Positions 47,003-62,100 of a stretch of 64,000 nt of DNA are shown here, one piece after another. The stretch comes from Xiphophorus maculatus (Eukaryota; Chordata; Actinopteri; Cyprinodontiformes; Poeciliidae), in NCBI RefSeq assembly GCF_002775205.1, contig NC_036465.1:749638-813637 (forward strand). The letters run 5' to 3'. Every line of letters starts with the position of its first letter. Position 1 is the first letter of the stretch. The notes under the pieces are model-generated. The model saw only the letters and a program-made list of their open reading frames with translations. It did no database searches and was not told where the DNA came from. A program made the position numbers and the translations under genes.

Positions 47003-50000
47003 TCACCTGAAGCCCTCCTTGCAGACGCAGGTGTATCCGTTAATGGCGTCCACACACTCGGCTCCATGCTGGCATTTGTTCTCCAGACAGTCGTCGTAGT
47101 CCAGCTCACAGTGCTGGCCCACGAAGCCCGGCGGACACTCGCACCTGGTTACACACCAGAAGGTCAAAGGCCAATGAACAGCCAGCATCGGAGGACGAGA
47201 AAACACGATGTCTGAGGAGTAGTTTCTCTTTACTGTGGATTTTCTGTGGTTCTGATCCGACTTTACAGCCGTATCGGGTCAAACGTACGACCGTTTTATA
47301 AAACGGCAAAATGCGACTGATGCTGACTCCAAAACTAGTGCAACAGAAAAACGATGCACAGAAATGGATGCAAAAGGAAAATTAGTAAAAATGGCAAAAA
47401 CAGCATAAATCACGGCTGACGCCACCAAACTGGAGTCCTCCAGGCCACTAGGGGGAGTCGACAACCAAACCGTACGGGACTAGAAGTTCGGTGAAGACAG
47501 GAAGTCCAGAATAAGGTTGGAGAAAGAAAAACATTTTTATCTTTTACAATTTTATAGCAGAGCAGCATTTATCCACAGGTAATAAAATTCAAAAAAGATT
47601 TTTATTCTGATTCTCTCCTTCCGACAACATGAAGGACGCTCAGATTATCAGGATGACTCCAAACATAATCAGAAATTTTCCTCCGATCTAAAATATCCAA
47701 CATGACCACTGAGGTCAAACGAGGTCGCAGCCTGTTGAACGACAGCCAATCAGAAAGCGAGGAGATGTAAACATGGAGAAGAATCCAAAGTACAGGTTGT
47801 TTGTTTGTTTGTTTAATTGTTTGTTTGCATAATTCGTGTTTTCAGCTACGAACCCTGGAATTAAGTTCCTGTATGTAAACTTCTGACCCGGAAAGTTTTG
47901 TTCTGAGGGAAATAAAACAGGAAGTGACCTCGCTGCTCCAGCCTTCTCCTCCAGCACATGACCTTGGTGACCTTTGACCCCTCGTGGAGCCGGCCTCACC
48001 TGTAGCCGCGGCCGACTTGGACGCACTTGGAGTCATGCTGACACGGGTCGAAGCCGGCGAGACACGGGTCCACCACCTCGTCACACAGGTCACCTGGGGG
48101 GCAGAGAGACTCAGGGGTCAAAGGTCAGAGGCTTCACAGACAGAGGGCAGAGCAGCAAGTCTGCGTGACCGCCTCCACTTTCAGCCACTGGGACACCAAC
48201 ATGTCCAAAGGGTCAAAGGTCAGCAGACAGGAAGTTGGACCTGAGGAAAAAACTTTCAGGAATAGTTCAGGAACATAGACGTTTTTCCAACTTCCTGGAT
48301 TTGAGCGAATTGAGATTCTGATGATGGACAGAAACCTGACCTCTGACCCCAGACCTGCTGGTCTGACCTGGAGCTGCTAACTGTGTGTGTGTGTGTGTGT
48401 ACCGCTGTAGTTGGGCGGGCACAGACAGGTGTAGTTGTTGACGCCGTCGATGCAGGTGGAGTTGTTCTCACAGTCGTTGTCGTCGCAATCATCAGGATTT
48501 ATCTCACAGCGCGGACCCTCGAAGCCTGGCGGACACACACAACTGCACACGCACCCAAACACACACAGGAACACGCACACACACACACACACACACAAAC
48601 ACACACAGGAACACGCCCACACACACACACACACACACACAGGAACACGCCCACACACACACACACACACACACAGGAACACGCCCACACACACACACAA
48701 ACACACACAGGAACACGCCCACACACACACAAGTTTGTATTTCTACCAGCGCTGGACGATACGGCTGTATAACCGATGATATTAGCGTTTCCTATCAGTC
48801 GATATCGATAATCATTGATAATATTTTGTCATGTAATACCGAATGCTGCCACCTGGTGGCGTTACTGCTCCTGGTTTATATTCATTTCTCCACATCGTTG
48901 TTTTTTATTTTTTAGTTGTTACTCAGGAACTAATCAGTAACACGGTTACTGTACAGGTTGTTGCTAGGCAACCAAAGAATGAGTGAGTTAGTTGATGCTA
49001 CCAGCTAGCTTAGCTCACATTGAGAGGCCTTTCCTCTGCCTACACCTCCCAGAATGCTGTGCGGTTCTGGATCAGAGTTCAGTGAATATTTTATCAGATC
49101 TATTCAAAATAAAATTCAAAAATACTTTATTGATTCTAAAGAGAAATGGATCAGAACCTCCGATTGGTCGACTCCGAGCCGTACCTGAACTGGTCGTCCC
49201 GTCCAGGTGGGATGTGGCAGGTTCCTCCATTATGACACGGGAAGCTGATGCAGGCGTTGATGGCCACCTCACAGTCCTGACCCTGAGAGACGGGGAGGAC
49301 GGGGGGACGGAGGGAACGAGGAGGACAGGAAGACGCAGAGAGAGACAGGAAGTGGCGTTAGCAGCAGCTTCCTCCACTTCTTCATCCAGAATCTCATATT
49401 TTCCGTCTACATAATCTTTAATCACATCTTTGTTCTGGTTCTGGTCCAGGTTCTGGTTTCTTCCTATTTTAATTCAGTTTTTCCTCTCTGCTGTCGCCCC
49501 CTGCTGGTCCCAGAGGGACGTGACTCCAACGTTCTGAGTTCAGACTTTAATGTCTTCCAGAAAGGCTAATAAACGTTTCAGGCTTGATAAAGTGCATGGA
49601 GTTGGTCCAGAAGCTCAGGCAGCCGATGAAACTCATAACAAAGATTAACGAGGCCATAAATCACAGAGATACAGGAAAATATTCTCTGGACTATCAGGGA
49701 AAACATGCGCAGAGTTTGGATTTCTGACCAACTTTCAGTCTGGAAAAGTTCAGAAACACAGGAGCCGTCATGAAGCAGAAGCTGCACATTTTAAACTCTT
49801 ATTTTTAAAATCAAACATCCACTTTCATTACAGTTTTAGTTCAGAGAGAAAAGGGAAAAATATCTGAAAGTTCATATTAACCAGTTAATATGATTGGAGG
49901 CTCCTTTATGTAGATTACCTGTGAGCTTTAATTTGAAAGGTCAACTGCAGTTGATGTGTTGTGTTTAGATCAATTGATAAGTTGGAACCTAATTCCTCAA

Positions 50001-51965
50001 TAATCTAACAATGAGAGGTTAAAGCTTTTAATCTGAAAGGTATGGATGAGTTTCAAATGTCAGATTTTGTCCCTCTAATAACATCATTCTCACAAATTAA
50101 ATTAATAAAGTTTATAAATACAGTACAGATATAACTAAAACCTAATATTACATTAAACACGAAACTGTAGAAAGTTACAGGAATAAAACTGTAACGCTGC
50201 ACCGATCCGTTGGAATGATAAAACAATTCTGTATGTTTTTTTAAACCAAAATTTATTTGGATAATCATTCTGCTCTGAAAAACATAAAACCGCCAGAATT
50301 TACCAGAAAGCATCAGGAAATGATCAGCAACCAGGTGAAACTTAAAGAAATGATCATTAAACATCTTAAATTATTCAGAAATAATAATTCAAATTCCAAC
50401 ATTTCTGAGCAAAAAGCTTAGAAAGAAACATGAGTGATGAGAAGTTAGGATGAAAACTTTGAGAGAAACAGAGGCATGTGAAGGAAACCCAGAATTAGCA
50501 GATTATGTTGGATTATGAATGTTTGACTGTCATGGACTAAATATTTTACTGGAGTTTATTATCGGATCCTTGTTGATGTAAAAACAGTTTTCTGTCAATA
50601 ATTTGGATTTTGTTTTGACCAAAACGTGAAACTGATTAGAATCCATCAGTGGAACGTCAATAATCTGAGTTCGTTAACGTTTAACATGTAACTTCAGAAC
50701 GTTTTGTCCCAATAGGGAGCTAACAGGCTAACAGTTTCTCACCTTGAACCCGAACGGACAGGTGCAGCGGTAGGAGCCTGCAGCGCCGGAGACGCAGGTG
50801 CCGTTGTTCCTGCAGGGAGCTGACAGGCAGGGGGCGCACTTCGACATCAGACTGATGTCCACAGGACCTGGATGTTACAGGAAGAGGAAGAGGAGGATCA
50901 GAGCTGCAACCCGAGGAAACGGGAAAACGCTGCGTCTGGTCAGCGAATGGAAAGAGGAACGTATCCTGCTTCAGTTCAACTCATCAACATCTTTAATCCT
51001 GGAAACATCTGGAATAAAGTTTGACATTTTCTATCAAGAGAAAAATCCATATTTTACGTCAGCAGTTGTCTGAGCTTTAATTTCAGCCAGTTTATAGAAA
51101 TGATATAACTATAACTCTGCGCTAGTTTTGACGCTGAAGGAAAAAAAATTATTTTCTGTTTTTTTTCTAGAAAATGTCTGCGATTAATCTCAAAACTTCA
51201 GACGTTTTTTGGCAGAAGTTTCCTCCTCCTTTAATTGTTTTCTATCTACAATGGACCTAATACGCCGTAGGAGTTGTCCTCCATTTTGTAACTAGACAGG
51301 AAAACATGCCGTCGCCACGGAGACGATACTAGAACGTACGCATGAGCTGAAAGAACCAAAACAGAGAAAATAACAAAACCAGCCTCATCTTTGTTGAAAG
51401 AAAACATTTGGAGTCGTTTTGGTTTTTACTGAATTCAAGGTTTGGAAAACAAAGATTGGGAAATTCAGGAACGCCGCTAATGGGCGGAGCTAAGCTACGA
51501 GCTCTGGGATTGGTCAGAAGTTTATGAGCGTGTTTTATGCAGAAATGTTTCTCTTCTACTGGTCCGGTTCCACTTCCCTGTTTTTGAACTGCAGGCGACA
51601 TGAAAATGGAGCTTTAATCCGACGCAGTGAGGAATTACGTAGATTTTAACAAGTTTTCGCAAAATAAATAACACCTCACCTTTACACTGGAACCTGTTGA
51701 GCGGCGTGGTGAGCAGCAGCCTGTCGGCCATGTCTGCAGGTCCGGCACAGCGAGCGATGCCTGCAACAACAGCGCCACACCTGGTCAGATTTGGGCACTA
51801 CACCACAGGTGTGTTGACAGCTGATTGGTTACCGGGTTCCTTGAAGCCGGCCTTGACCCACTGAGACAGCCAGCGCAGGTCGCAGTTACAGTACAGCGGG
51901 TTGGCGCCGAGGGCTCTGTGCAGCAAACACACCGTCAGGACCAGGTTACACACACACACACACAC

Positions 51966-52014
<49 letters not shown>

Positions 52015-55000
52015 GAGAGCGACACCTACAGGTGGGACAGGGAGGTGAGGTGGCCAAACGCGCCTTCGGGGATGGTTGAAAGGTCGTTTCCATGGAGAGT
52101 CCTGAAGACGAGAGGCAGGAATGGAAACATGATCAGTCAGACCTGCAGTTCATGTTAGATAAGATTTATTTATCATTGTCATCAACAGATTACAACGAGA
52201 TTGAGATTTGCTCGACTCGAGTTAAAATGCAGGTTATGTGTATATACATAATATACAATATACATATACATACAGTACATACATAAAAAACATAAAGAAA
52301 TAAATAGTACAAAATGAGAAATAAATAGACATCAGAAGATGGTTGCAGCGCCTGGAGGTGTCGCAACAGAATTTACATGTCATATTGTTGTAGAGAAATA
52401 ATAATCAATAGGAACAAAGGAATACATTCCCACCAAGAAACTTTTGACACATTTCCAAGATTTTTCTAGACAATTTCTGAGATTAATCTCAAAATTTCAG
52501 AGTTTTTGTTGACAATTTTTGACTTTTCAAACACTTTGCGAGTTTCTTGGTAGAAATGTTATTCTTCCATGTAGGGCAGGCCCAACACGTCCATATTTTA
52601 TTCTTTTCATATTTTATTTTTCTATTCTATTTTAATTTAATTTAGTTTAATAATGTGAGAAAACCACAATTTTCTGTTTAATTTGGTGGTATTTAATACA
52701 GCTGACACAAAATGATGATAAAATATTATGAAGAATTTATGCCTTGTTCATGGAACAGCAGGCGGCCATCTTGATAGAAGAGAAAATGGCCACCAATTAA
52801 AACTTGCATCTCTACAACAAACAGAGTTTTATTAGTGAGGATGTTGTGTGTGTGTGTGTGTGTGTTTAATGAAAGTTTTGTCTCTGCGGACAGCAGAATG
52901 TTTCCTGCTGTAAACTGGTTCACGTTCCATCAGAGCGCAGGGACAGCTATCAAACCGGCACCAGCAGAGCTCTGTGTATGTGTGTGTGGGTGTGTGTGTG
53001 TGCATGAAGGTCAGCCTGCTCCAGTCTGCTCTGTGGGTGTGTTTCTAATGTCTTTAAGTGTTCCTGTGTGTTTGTGTAAGGTGGTCTAACAGCCCTGCAC
53101 TAGCCTCGCCCACAGGGGGTTCTGGGTAATGAGGAAGTGACAGTGATGACTGCCTGGCAACCAGTTGCTATGCGGGGGCAGAGAGGGATCAGTCCCCACG
53201 GCAACATCAACTAAAATGAAAGGAAGGAAGCATGAAAGAATAAAAAAATCTGCAGTAAACTTCTCCAAGGTGAAATGCTTCATGAGATGCAGTCGATAGG
53301 CGGAGGAAAGGCCACAAACACGTCCGCTTTCAAGGGGGCGGAGCCACAAACACGTCCGCTTTCAAGGGGGCGGAGCCACAAACACGTCCGCTTTCAAGGG
53401 GGCGGAGCCACAAACACGTCCGCTTTCAAGGGGGCGGAGCCACAAACACGTCCGCTTTCAGGGGGGGGGAGCCAGAAAGACTTTTACTCGTTACTGCTGG
53501 TTTAGCACTAGAGTAGCTAAGATTCTTGTTTAGCAAATTACTGGTTAGTAAATCTAATGTTTTGGTTAGCTGTGGCTAATAACTATTACTGACTATCAAT
53601 ATTTTAATTCCTCAGTAAAAGTCTGACACCAAGTAAAAATCTCAGCTGCTTGTTCTGATGCAGAACAAATGATGCAAACACAAAGACGCTTTTATGCAGA
53701 GATAATGTGATAAAATCAGGATTTAACTCGATTTAACTTGCATTATAGATACATGCATATTTATTACTGGATTAAATTAACTTAAAAATGAAGTCAATGG
53801 AAAATATAAAAACCTAATAATTCGGTAAGTTGTGTGAGAAAGTGCAGTGGTTTGTGTCTGTAGCGGAGGTGTGGGGGGTCAGCGAGCTTCTGAGACGGAG
53901 GGCGGACAACCGGATGGATGACGGAGCGCGAGTGCAGCTGAACGCCGATCCATCACGTCTGACCGGGTGGAGGAGGGATGGATGGACCTCCACCTGCTCC
54001 AGCACCAGAGACGCTCTAAGCTGCATAATTAACATTCCTGCTGTTTTTCTGCCCTGATATGATGTATTGTAAATAATCTGTCTTCTACAATGTTTAATAA
54101 ACATGCTCATTTTGGAGATTTTTTTAAATATGGGGTAAAACTAAAAGAAAACAATGTTTGGGTTATTTAGTTTATCATATTATTGATACATTTATAAATG
54201 TCACAGCTCCAAACCACATATTGAGTTAGCTCAGAGCTAGCTTATTATTTAGCAAACTCAAAGCTAAACATTAGCATAAGGCTAAATTTTTAGTGTGAAT
54301 TAAATATTTAGTTGATAAACTAATTAGTTTGTTAAATAAAAGTTCAGTTTGAAACATTTCTAAATGAACGAACATCATGGTGAAAATCTGGCTTTGGGAA
54401 TGAAGCCCGTTTCTGACTGTGTGACCAGCGGCAGCATCATGCTGGTGGAAATCAGCTGAACGTCATTTCCATCGCGAGTTCAAATGTCCGTTTATAAATT
54501 CTGCTCAGTATTTTCTCTTGTATTGTTGTATGTTAAATTATTACTATTATTGTTAATATTATTTATTTCTATATTGTTTTAACACCGTGTGAACCTTTAT
54601 ACCTGAAGCTGCTATTATGCCTGAATTTCCTGCAGGACAATAAAGGTTGTTTCTATTCTACTCTATTCTATTTCAATCTATTCTCTGCAGTTGTGACTCA
54701 CAGCAGGCGCAGCGAGCGCAGTCCGTCGAAGGCGTGGAGCGGGACGCAGCGGATCTGGTTGTAGCTCAGGATGCTGAAGGAAACACAAATAAAACTCACG
54801 ATTTTCTCAGGAACAAAAACATCTGAAGGCCGACTGGATTTCCTTTAGGGGAATCAGAGAAAAGGGACTGAAAATGAATAATTTTAAAACCAAGTTTAAT
54901 GTTTGTCTGTTGCATAAAATCTGTGATGATTTTAGGCCGGGATTTAAAAAGCAGTCCAGGAAGTTGTTTCTATTTAATACGACATAAAAACCAAAAATGT

Positions 55001-56938
55001 CACCAGAAAATGAAATTCTCAGCAGGTTGGTCAAAGTTCAGCCTGATCCTGCAGGAAACTTACAGCGTGGCCAGCTGAGTCATGTTGCTGAAGGTGAAGG
55101 GAGCCACTGTGCTGATGCTGTTGTTGCTCAAATCCCTGTCAACAAACACAGTAGAGTCAGCAACCAGCCAGCAGGGGGGGGCAGTGAGCCTAGCAGCATG
55201 CTGGGGTGGGATGGAGGGCAGGGGGGGTTACATACACCAGGGAGAGCTGCTTCAGGGCGGCCAGCTCCTTCGGAACCGACGACAGCTGGTTCCCCTCCAG
55301 GTACCTGACAGGAAACAAGCCGGGATCATTTCTGCTCTACATGGGCCGACTTCACAGCCTGCTGGCTTCAGAACCTCCATAAACATTAATAACGGTTTAT
55401 AACGGTTAATAATTGTTTATGACAGCTAATAGCGGTTAATAACGGTTTATAATGGTTAATAACTGTCATTAATAACTGTCCTAGCTGTTAATAACTAAAA
55501 ATAATCAAGTCTGAAATCATATTTCTTTCACTCAACTCGAGCTCGAGTCTCAAAGTCAAGCCTCTGACAGTTTTCAAAATTTAATCGTCACCAAGCAATC
55601 AGAAATAAAATGTTATTCTTCTCGAGTTATTCTTGATGAAACCATCAGACATGGTTTCCTGGATCTTGCTGATCCTCCTCAGGTCAGAAGTAGGTCATGT
55701 GGACAGAATGATGGAGTATCTTCTCCAGGCTGATCAATACCTAATCACTGCTATTGACCCAGCAGCCCCGGCCCATTTCACAGCTGCTCTGCTGCTGCGT
55801 GGTTCTGGTTCTGCCTCAGAGCAATAACTCATGATTACTGCTGCAGGTTTCCAGACCCGACTCTGGTTTACTGAAAACACGTCTGCTCCAGCCCACTCAC
55901 AGCTCCGTGGTGTCCTTGGGGATGCCCTTGGGCAGCGCGTGCAGGCCGCGGTTGCTGCAGCGCACCACTCCGTCTGAGCATGTGCAGACGTCAGGGCAAC
56001 CAGACGCAGGAAGGCAGCCATTTTCCTCGCCACCTGGACAGAGAGAGGAGACTGGTGAGAGGAAAACAGATCCACCGGTCCACAGCTCCGAGTCTAAACC
56101 TGAAACTAGAAAAATGTTATTTTACTGAGGAATTATTAATGACATCATGAAGAAACAACATTTATTTGGCTCATATCTGCAGCCAGCTGTAGGAAAAACT
56201 GCAACCTGTGGTGACTAGATGTTCCTCTGAAGGAAAGTTTACATTTTAAATAAATTAATGTTTCCAAACAAAATTAAAATAATTTTTTTTAATCCAAAGC
56301 TTAAATTCAGAAGGAAAAACACAGCAGCTCTTTAAAAAATAGATCTATATAAATATTTGTGTCACTGCTGGATGAGGTCGTATTTAACTGTGACCTGATT
56401 GGTTCTGTTAGAGTAAAACGGGTCGCCACAGCAGAACCTCCCTTCCTAAACAAACAACTGCATTTTCACATATAGATTCACAATTTGACATTTTGAAAAA
56501 ATTAATTTGCTTAATGAAAACAATTTTAAAAAAACGTTTGTTTTTTGATAAAAAAGGATGAGATACTGTAGCTTTTAGTTTATTTCTCAAAACTGAAAGG
56601 AGACTTTTCACATGACCAACAGGATGTTACTACTGGAGGAAACCACAAAGAAGACAACGACAGGAAGTGGCTGGAGGACGATGGAGCTGCATGTTTTCTA
56701 ATGACTCATGTGAACAAACTTATTCACATGTGATTTTAATTGTGTTTCTTATTTAATGGAAACACTGCAGTTACATTAGCAGAATATTGACAAAGTTTTG
56801 CAAACATTTATAATGAAATGCAGCTTCTGTCTCTTATTTAAATACAACCTGTTTATTGTGGGTCTAAATCTGAAGAAATGGGGCATATCCTGTGAAACTT
56901 TATTTCATGTCCATAAAGCATGTTTTCAGTTTCTGATG

Positions 56939-56976
<38 letters not shown>

Positions 56977-59133
56977 CAGGTGTAAAACTCTCAGTGTCCT
57001 GCCTGCAGCATCAGGACCAGGTGTTTTTATTGTCTGTACTTATTTTTTTTTTTTTGTAATTCAAATTTTTTTATTGATTTTCTGAAAATTATCTCACATA
57101 AAACACAAATACAGAACAAAAAAAAACAAAAAAGGCTGGTGCACCACCCCCCGCCCCCCAACACCCAGGGTACAGTCATATATTATATGTATATTACAGT
57201 GTCAATTCAAAAACATTCAGTAGTTGAGAGAAAGGTAATTGTCTGGGAAAATCAGACTTCATCCAGATACATTACTCGAAGCCATAGTTCTTTTCAATGA
57301 GTCCCAAAAGCTATCCCATTCCATGTCCCTGTTCCCATCCATGTTGTTGAGCATGACTTCATAAGAAGCTGTATCCGTCATTGATTTAATCCACTCATTT
57401 AGCTCGGGACACTTTGTGGTCTTCCAATGTCTTAAGATGATCCTGCAGGCTGTCACCAGACCGACCATCACAACTGCAAAAGCTCCTTTTGGGGTGTTTG
57501 GCATTTGAGATCGGTCTCCCAGTAAACACAGTTCTGGAGTCTGAGAGATCTCTGAGCCAAGCCATGCACTCAGAGCCTCCAAGATTTTAATCCAAAATGG
57601 TGAAACCAGAGAGCATTCCCAGAAACAATGCAAATATGTGCCCACTTCTTTCTTACATTTCCAACACCTATTGTTTGACATTATTTTCAATTGTCTGTAC
57701 TTATTGATCTGCAGATGAAGGTTAAACGTTCTATATCTCATCTAAGTTATAAATTAATGTCACTAATTAACATTTGAAGCAGTAATTAATGTCTGTATCT
57801 GTTAGCTAACTGAAGCTAACTGCAGCATAGCTGCTCCAGACAAACAGAAGGAGCCGCTGTAGTTTGACAAGTTCTCTGCTCCTTAAACTGGTAAGTCTGT
57901 CCGCATACGGCACATTTGCTTTTTAAGACGTTGTGGTTGTAATGATCACTCATTCACACAAACAGACTGATTGCAATCACTCAGCCTCTGATAAAAGGCT
58001 CAGAGATGAATGCTGCTGTTGCTCTTGGCTGCAGCCTCTTCCAGCTCCGGCGTTCGGTCGGCAGCACGGCTCTGGTGGCGAACGCGAGCCGCCCAACCGC
58101 CGTCCCAAACGTAAAACAGCCCAGTGGAAACCATAATGAAGGATAATGAGAGCTGGAAGTTGAGCCAATCACAACACGACTGGAACTGGAGTTTATGCGT
58201 AATCTAAAAACGGAAAGCTTACAGCCTCCATGTCGTTTCCCTGTGTTTGAAACTCCATCATGTGAATGAGACACTCAGGACAAACATTGCTCTTCATCAG
58301 GCCTGCAGCTTCCAGCAATCCATTAATCTATCAATTCTGGAGATTAATCGATTATTCATCAGAATAATCTACTATTTTATCGGTTATTCTGATTTGTTGA
58401 TTAAACGTCAGAATAATGTATATTTTTTATCAATTATTCTGATGACTAATCGACTATTTGTCAGAAAAATGGCACATTCTGACGATAAATTGATTAATCG
58501 TCAGAATAAATCATTGTTCTGTCAATAATCAATGATTATTCATCAGAATAATCAAATAATACATTACTCTGATGATTAATTGAATTTAAAAAAATTTATT
58601 TGATTTGAATTCCTAACATTCAAAACCAGGATTCCTCTCATCATTTGGATGCATCTTTTACAGATAAAGTCATATTTTGTTTTAATATTTATATATTTTG
58701 TTCAGTTTGGATTTTACTGCTCTGGTCTTTTTGGATTCCCGTTAATTAATTGATTACTAAATCAGTTGATGATCAATCTAAATGATTAATCACGATTAAT
58801 CGTTTCAGCCCTGCTCCTCATGTCGTCGTCCTGCGTTCGCTGCTCCCTCCGGCCGTTTCGTCGTCGTGGTTTTATAGTCAAGCTGATTTCTAAATGTGGG
58901 ATAAATGTTCACTTCTGGCTGACGAGGGCGCCGTCTGTGAACGTGAGTCTGATCTGCAGCGTGGCGCTCAGGAGACCAGGGCAGCTGCTGCCTGCGGCTG
59001 ACTCACACTACACTAATTGAACTAACATCTCAATGTGCGCTAAATATCTTCTCACAAATTCAATTAACTTTACCTTTCCCCCGGCTGCATCTGGACACCT
59101 TAACGGCCGTTTCAGCTCACTAAAAATAGACCC

Positions 59134-59190
<57 letters not shown>

Positions 59191-62100
59191 AGCACACTGT
59201 GGTGGACAGTGTGTTTGTCTTCAGACCTCTGACTGTTGGTCCGGAGCCAGTGAACAATCGATTTCATGTTGCTGCTGATCCAGATCTGTGATTTCTACGA
59301 CCTGAGCCATGAAACAAAGGTCAAACAAAACGCCTCATTTTCACTTTGCATTAAGGATTTACTGCGCTCCTCCTTCATGGCATTACGTTTTATTTTAGCA
59401 GGATGAGAAGGATTTAAGGTTGGTCATTAGGCTGGGCTGATTTAAGGGTTCAAGGTGGGACGGATTTATGAGAAGGTCTGAGAAAAATTCTGGTTTCTAC
59501 AGGAACCAGCCCAATAAATCTCCAAAACCATTTCCTGGAAACGGAAACAGGAAGTTAGAAAAGTTTCACCTTCTACAAGAACGCTGAAGAATTTAAATTA
59601 AAATCAGTTACAACATTTAATTTCCCTTTGAGGCCAATAAAGTATTTCTGATTTGAAATTCAACAAACAACAAAAGCTGACGAGCAGAGAGAGGGATGGA
59701 TGGTTGGATCAGATTTTCGGCTTTTAAGGTTTTTGGCTCTTGAGATTCTTGGAAACTTTAATTTTTCTTTTCATGTTTGACTTTCGTACCATTTAACGAG
59801 AAAAGTTCAGGTTTCCTTCCTGAAGCGTTTCAGGGTAGTGGACAGCATTAGCATAATTAGCATCATTAGCATTAGCAACATTAACATCATCCTCATAATT
59901 AGCATCATTAGCATCCTTAGCATTAGCATGCCTGGCGTCTGACCGTCACAGGTGAAGTCGGGCGTGGCTACGTCCTGGATGGGGATCTCCTTCAGGAAAC
60001 CGGGCCTGTGGCAGCGCGGGTTCCCGCTCACCACCCGGGTCTTCTTCAGCCACTGGCCCAGCCAGGCCAGGTGGCAGTCGCACACGTACGGGTTGGACAG
60101 CAGGTTACTGTGGACGGGAAGGGGTCAGAGGTCAGGAAAAAACTCAACTTGATTCCATCCAAAGCTCCATTCAGAAATAACATCCCATAATAGAGAGATT
60201 AGCTCGTAAAATTTGGATCTGCAAACATAAATGTATCTGAGAAGAGAGAATGGAAGTTCGTCCTCCCCTCATCGCCTCTTTCTCTTTGTTTCTGTTTCTA
60301 AACAGAAAATGTTCAGATCCATTCAACCTGAAAGGGCGACAGCAGCCAATCAGCAGCAGCGGCTGGAGCGCGCGCAGTTTGATGCTGCAGCTGAATTTAT
60401 TACTGGTTTCAGTTCTGAAAAACCTGAACAGAACCAGAAGGTTCTGACTCAGATACTTACATTCAGACTAAAAGCAAAGGAATGGGAATCTAACATAAAA
60501 ATGCAGAATAGCTTAAAATTTGTGGATTTAATTGAACACATTCACGTTTTTCCAACATTTTCTGTGGCGATGGGAAAAAAATCTAAAATGTTTCTGTATT
60601 TATGATTAAAAACTGTTTTATCTATGCTAGTTTTCCTCAGCAGTGTGTGCTGAAATAAAGCACTTTGAAATGTCTTGCTGCTGAAATGTGCTATACAAAT
60701 AAAATTTGATTGATTGATTGAAATATAATCTGAATTATTTACACATTTCCACCAACTGATTCTCATTAACTGTGAATTTCCTGTCAGCTTTTCTCTGATA
60801 GTGACACAGAAAGGAAGCCAACCAGCCAATCATGTCTGGTTGCTAGGGAAACAATAACAAACATTTGGCCAATCAGTATCGCTGAAATTGTTGCCTGGGA
60901 TATTAAAATGGGGGAAGTTTTGTGTTGTCATGGTGATAAAGTTTTCCAGATGGCCACTTAGCTACAGCTTCTGTTTCATTAGCATTAGCTTCCATATTGC
61001 TTTGTTCAGCTGCAGCTGTTTTAATCAGGTAAGAACTTTACTGGGTTTATATGATGCTTCTACTGCTGTGGTTAGCAGGAAGCTAGTCCTGCTGTGGTTA
61101 GCATTAAGCTAATGCCGCTGTGGTTAGCATGAAGCTAATACTGCTGTGGTTAGCATGAAGCTAGTCCTGCTGTGGTTAGCATGAAGCTAATGCTGCTGTG
61201 GTTAGCATGAAGCTAATGCTGCTTTGGTTAGCATTAAGCTAATACTGCTGTGGTTAGCATTAAGCTAGTCCTGCTGTGGTTAGCATGAAGCTATTACTGC
61301 TGTGGTTAGCAGGAAGCTAGTCCTGCTGAGGTTAGCATGAAGCTAATACTGCTGTGGTTAGCATGAAGCTAATACTGCTGGGGTTAGCATGAAGCTAGTC
61401 CTGCTGTAATTAGCATGAAGCTAGTCCTGCTGTGGTTAGCATTAAGCTAATACTGCTGTGATTAGCATGAAGCTAGTCCTGCTGTGGTTAGCATGAGGCT
61501 AATACTGCTGTGGTTAGCATGAAGCTAGTCCTGCTGTAATTAGCATGAAGCTAGTCCTGCTGTAATTAGCATGAGGCTAATACTGCTGTGGTTAGCATGA
61601 AGCTAGTCCTGCTGTAATTAGCATGAAGCTAGTCCTGCTGTGGTTAGCATGAGGCTAATACTGCTGTGGTTAGCATGAAGCTAGTCCTGCTGTGGTTAGC
61701 ATGAGGCTAGTCCTGCTGTGGTTAGCATGAAGCTAGTCCTGCTGTGGTTAGCATGAAGCTAGTCCTGCTGTGGTTAGCATGAAGCTAGTCCTGCTGTGGT
61801 TAGCATGAGGCTAATACTGTTGATCTGTTGACACTGATATAATAATTAAATATTCTGCAGTAAAGCCCCTAAAGGTTATTTTCTTTGTGAATAATGTTCC
61901 TGTTTGTGTGGTTTCCCTCGACGCTGCGCTTCGCTCTGCGCTGACGGGACCGAAGGTCAGGTCACAGGGCGGATCGACACCATGGGGCAGATTAATCATA
62001 TTCATAATTCAGGAACTTTCCGTGTATGAAGTCAGAGCGATGAAGCAAGCTTTGGACCAAAATCGTTTAAGTGGAACCATTAAAAGAAAACGCTGCGGGT

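Larger units (their letters stand above)
47007..50867 (-). other. slit3: slit3 EGF repeats 1-5
   Basis: Five exons encode tandem six-cysteine EGF modules. Examples are [38 protein letters not shown] and [14 protein letters not shown]. Calcium-binding signatures (D.D.C..N.C.N...C.D) are present in EGF 3 and EGF 5. Modules span splice junctions, as in other vertebrate slit genes. Confidence 0.92.

Noticed and set aside
48377-48779. Cys/Val and Thr/His repeat proteins
   Set aside because: Translations of CA/GT arrays flanking a slit3 exon.
53312-53471. CRISPR-like array
   Set aside because: Units are contiguous with no spacers, in a vertebrate intron; it is a tandem minisatellite.
53275-53505. 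Repeat protein from the 32-bp array
   Set aside because: The 32-bp unit is not a multiple of three and the frame has no start context or splice support; it is a minisatellite.
60231-60605. 124-codon frame in a slit3 intron
   Set aside because: No recognisable domain, no splice context; chance frame.
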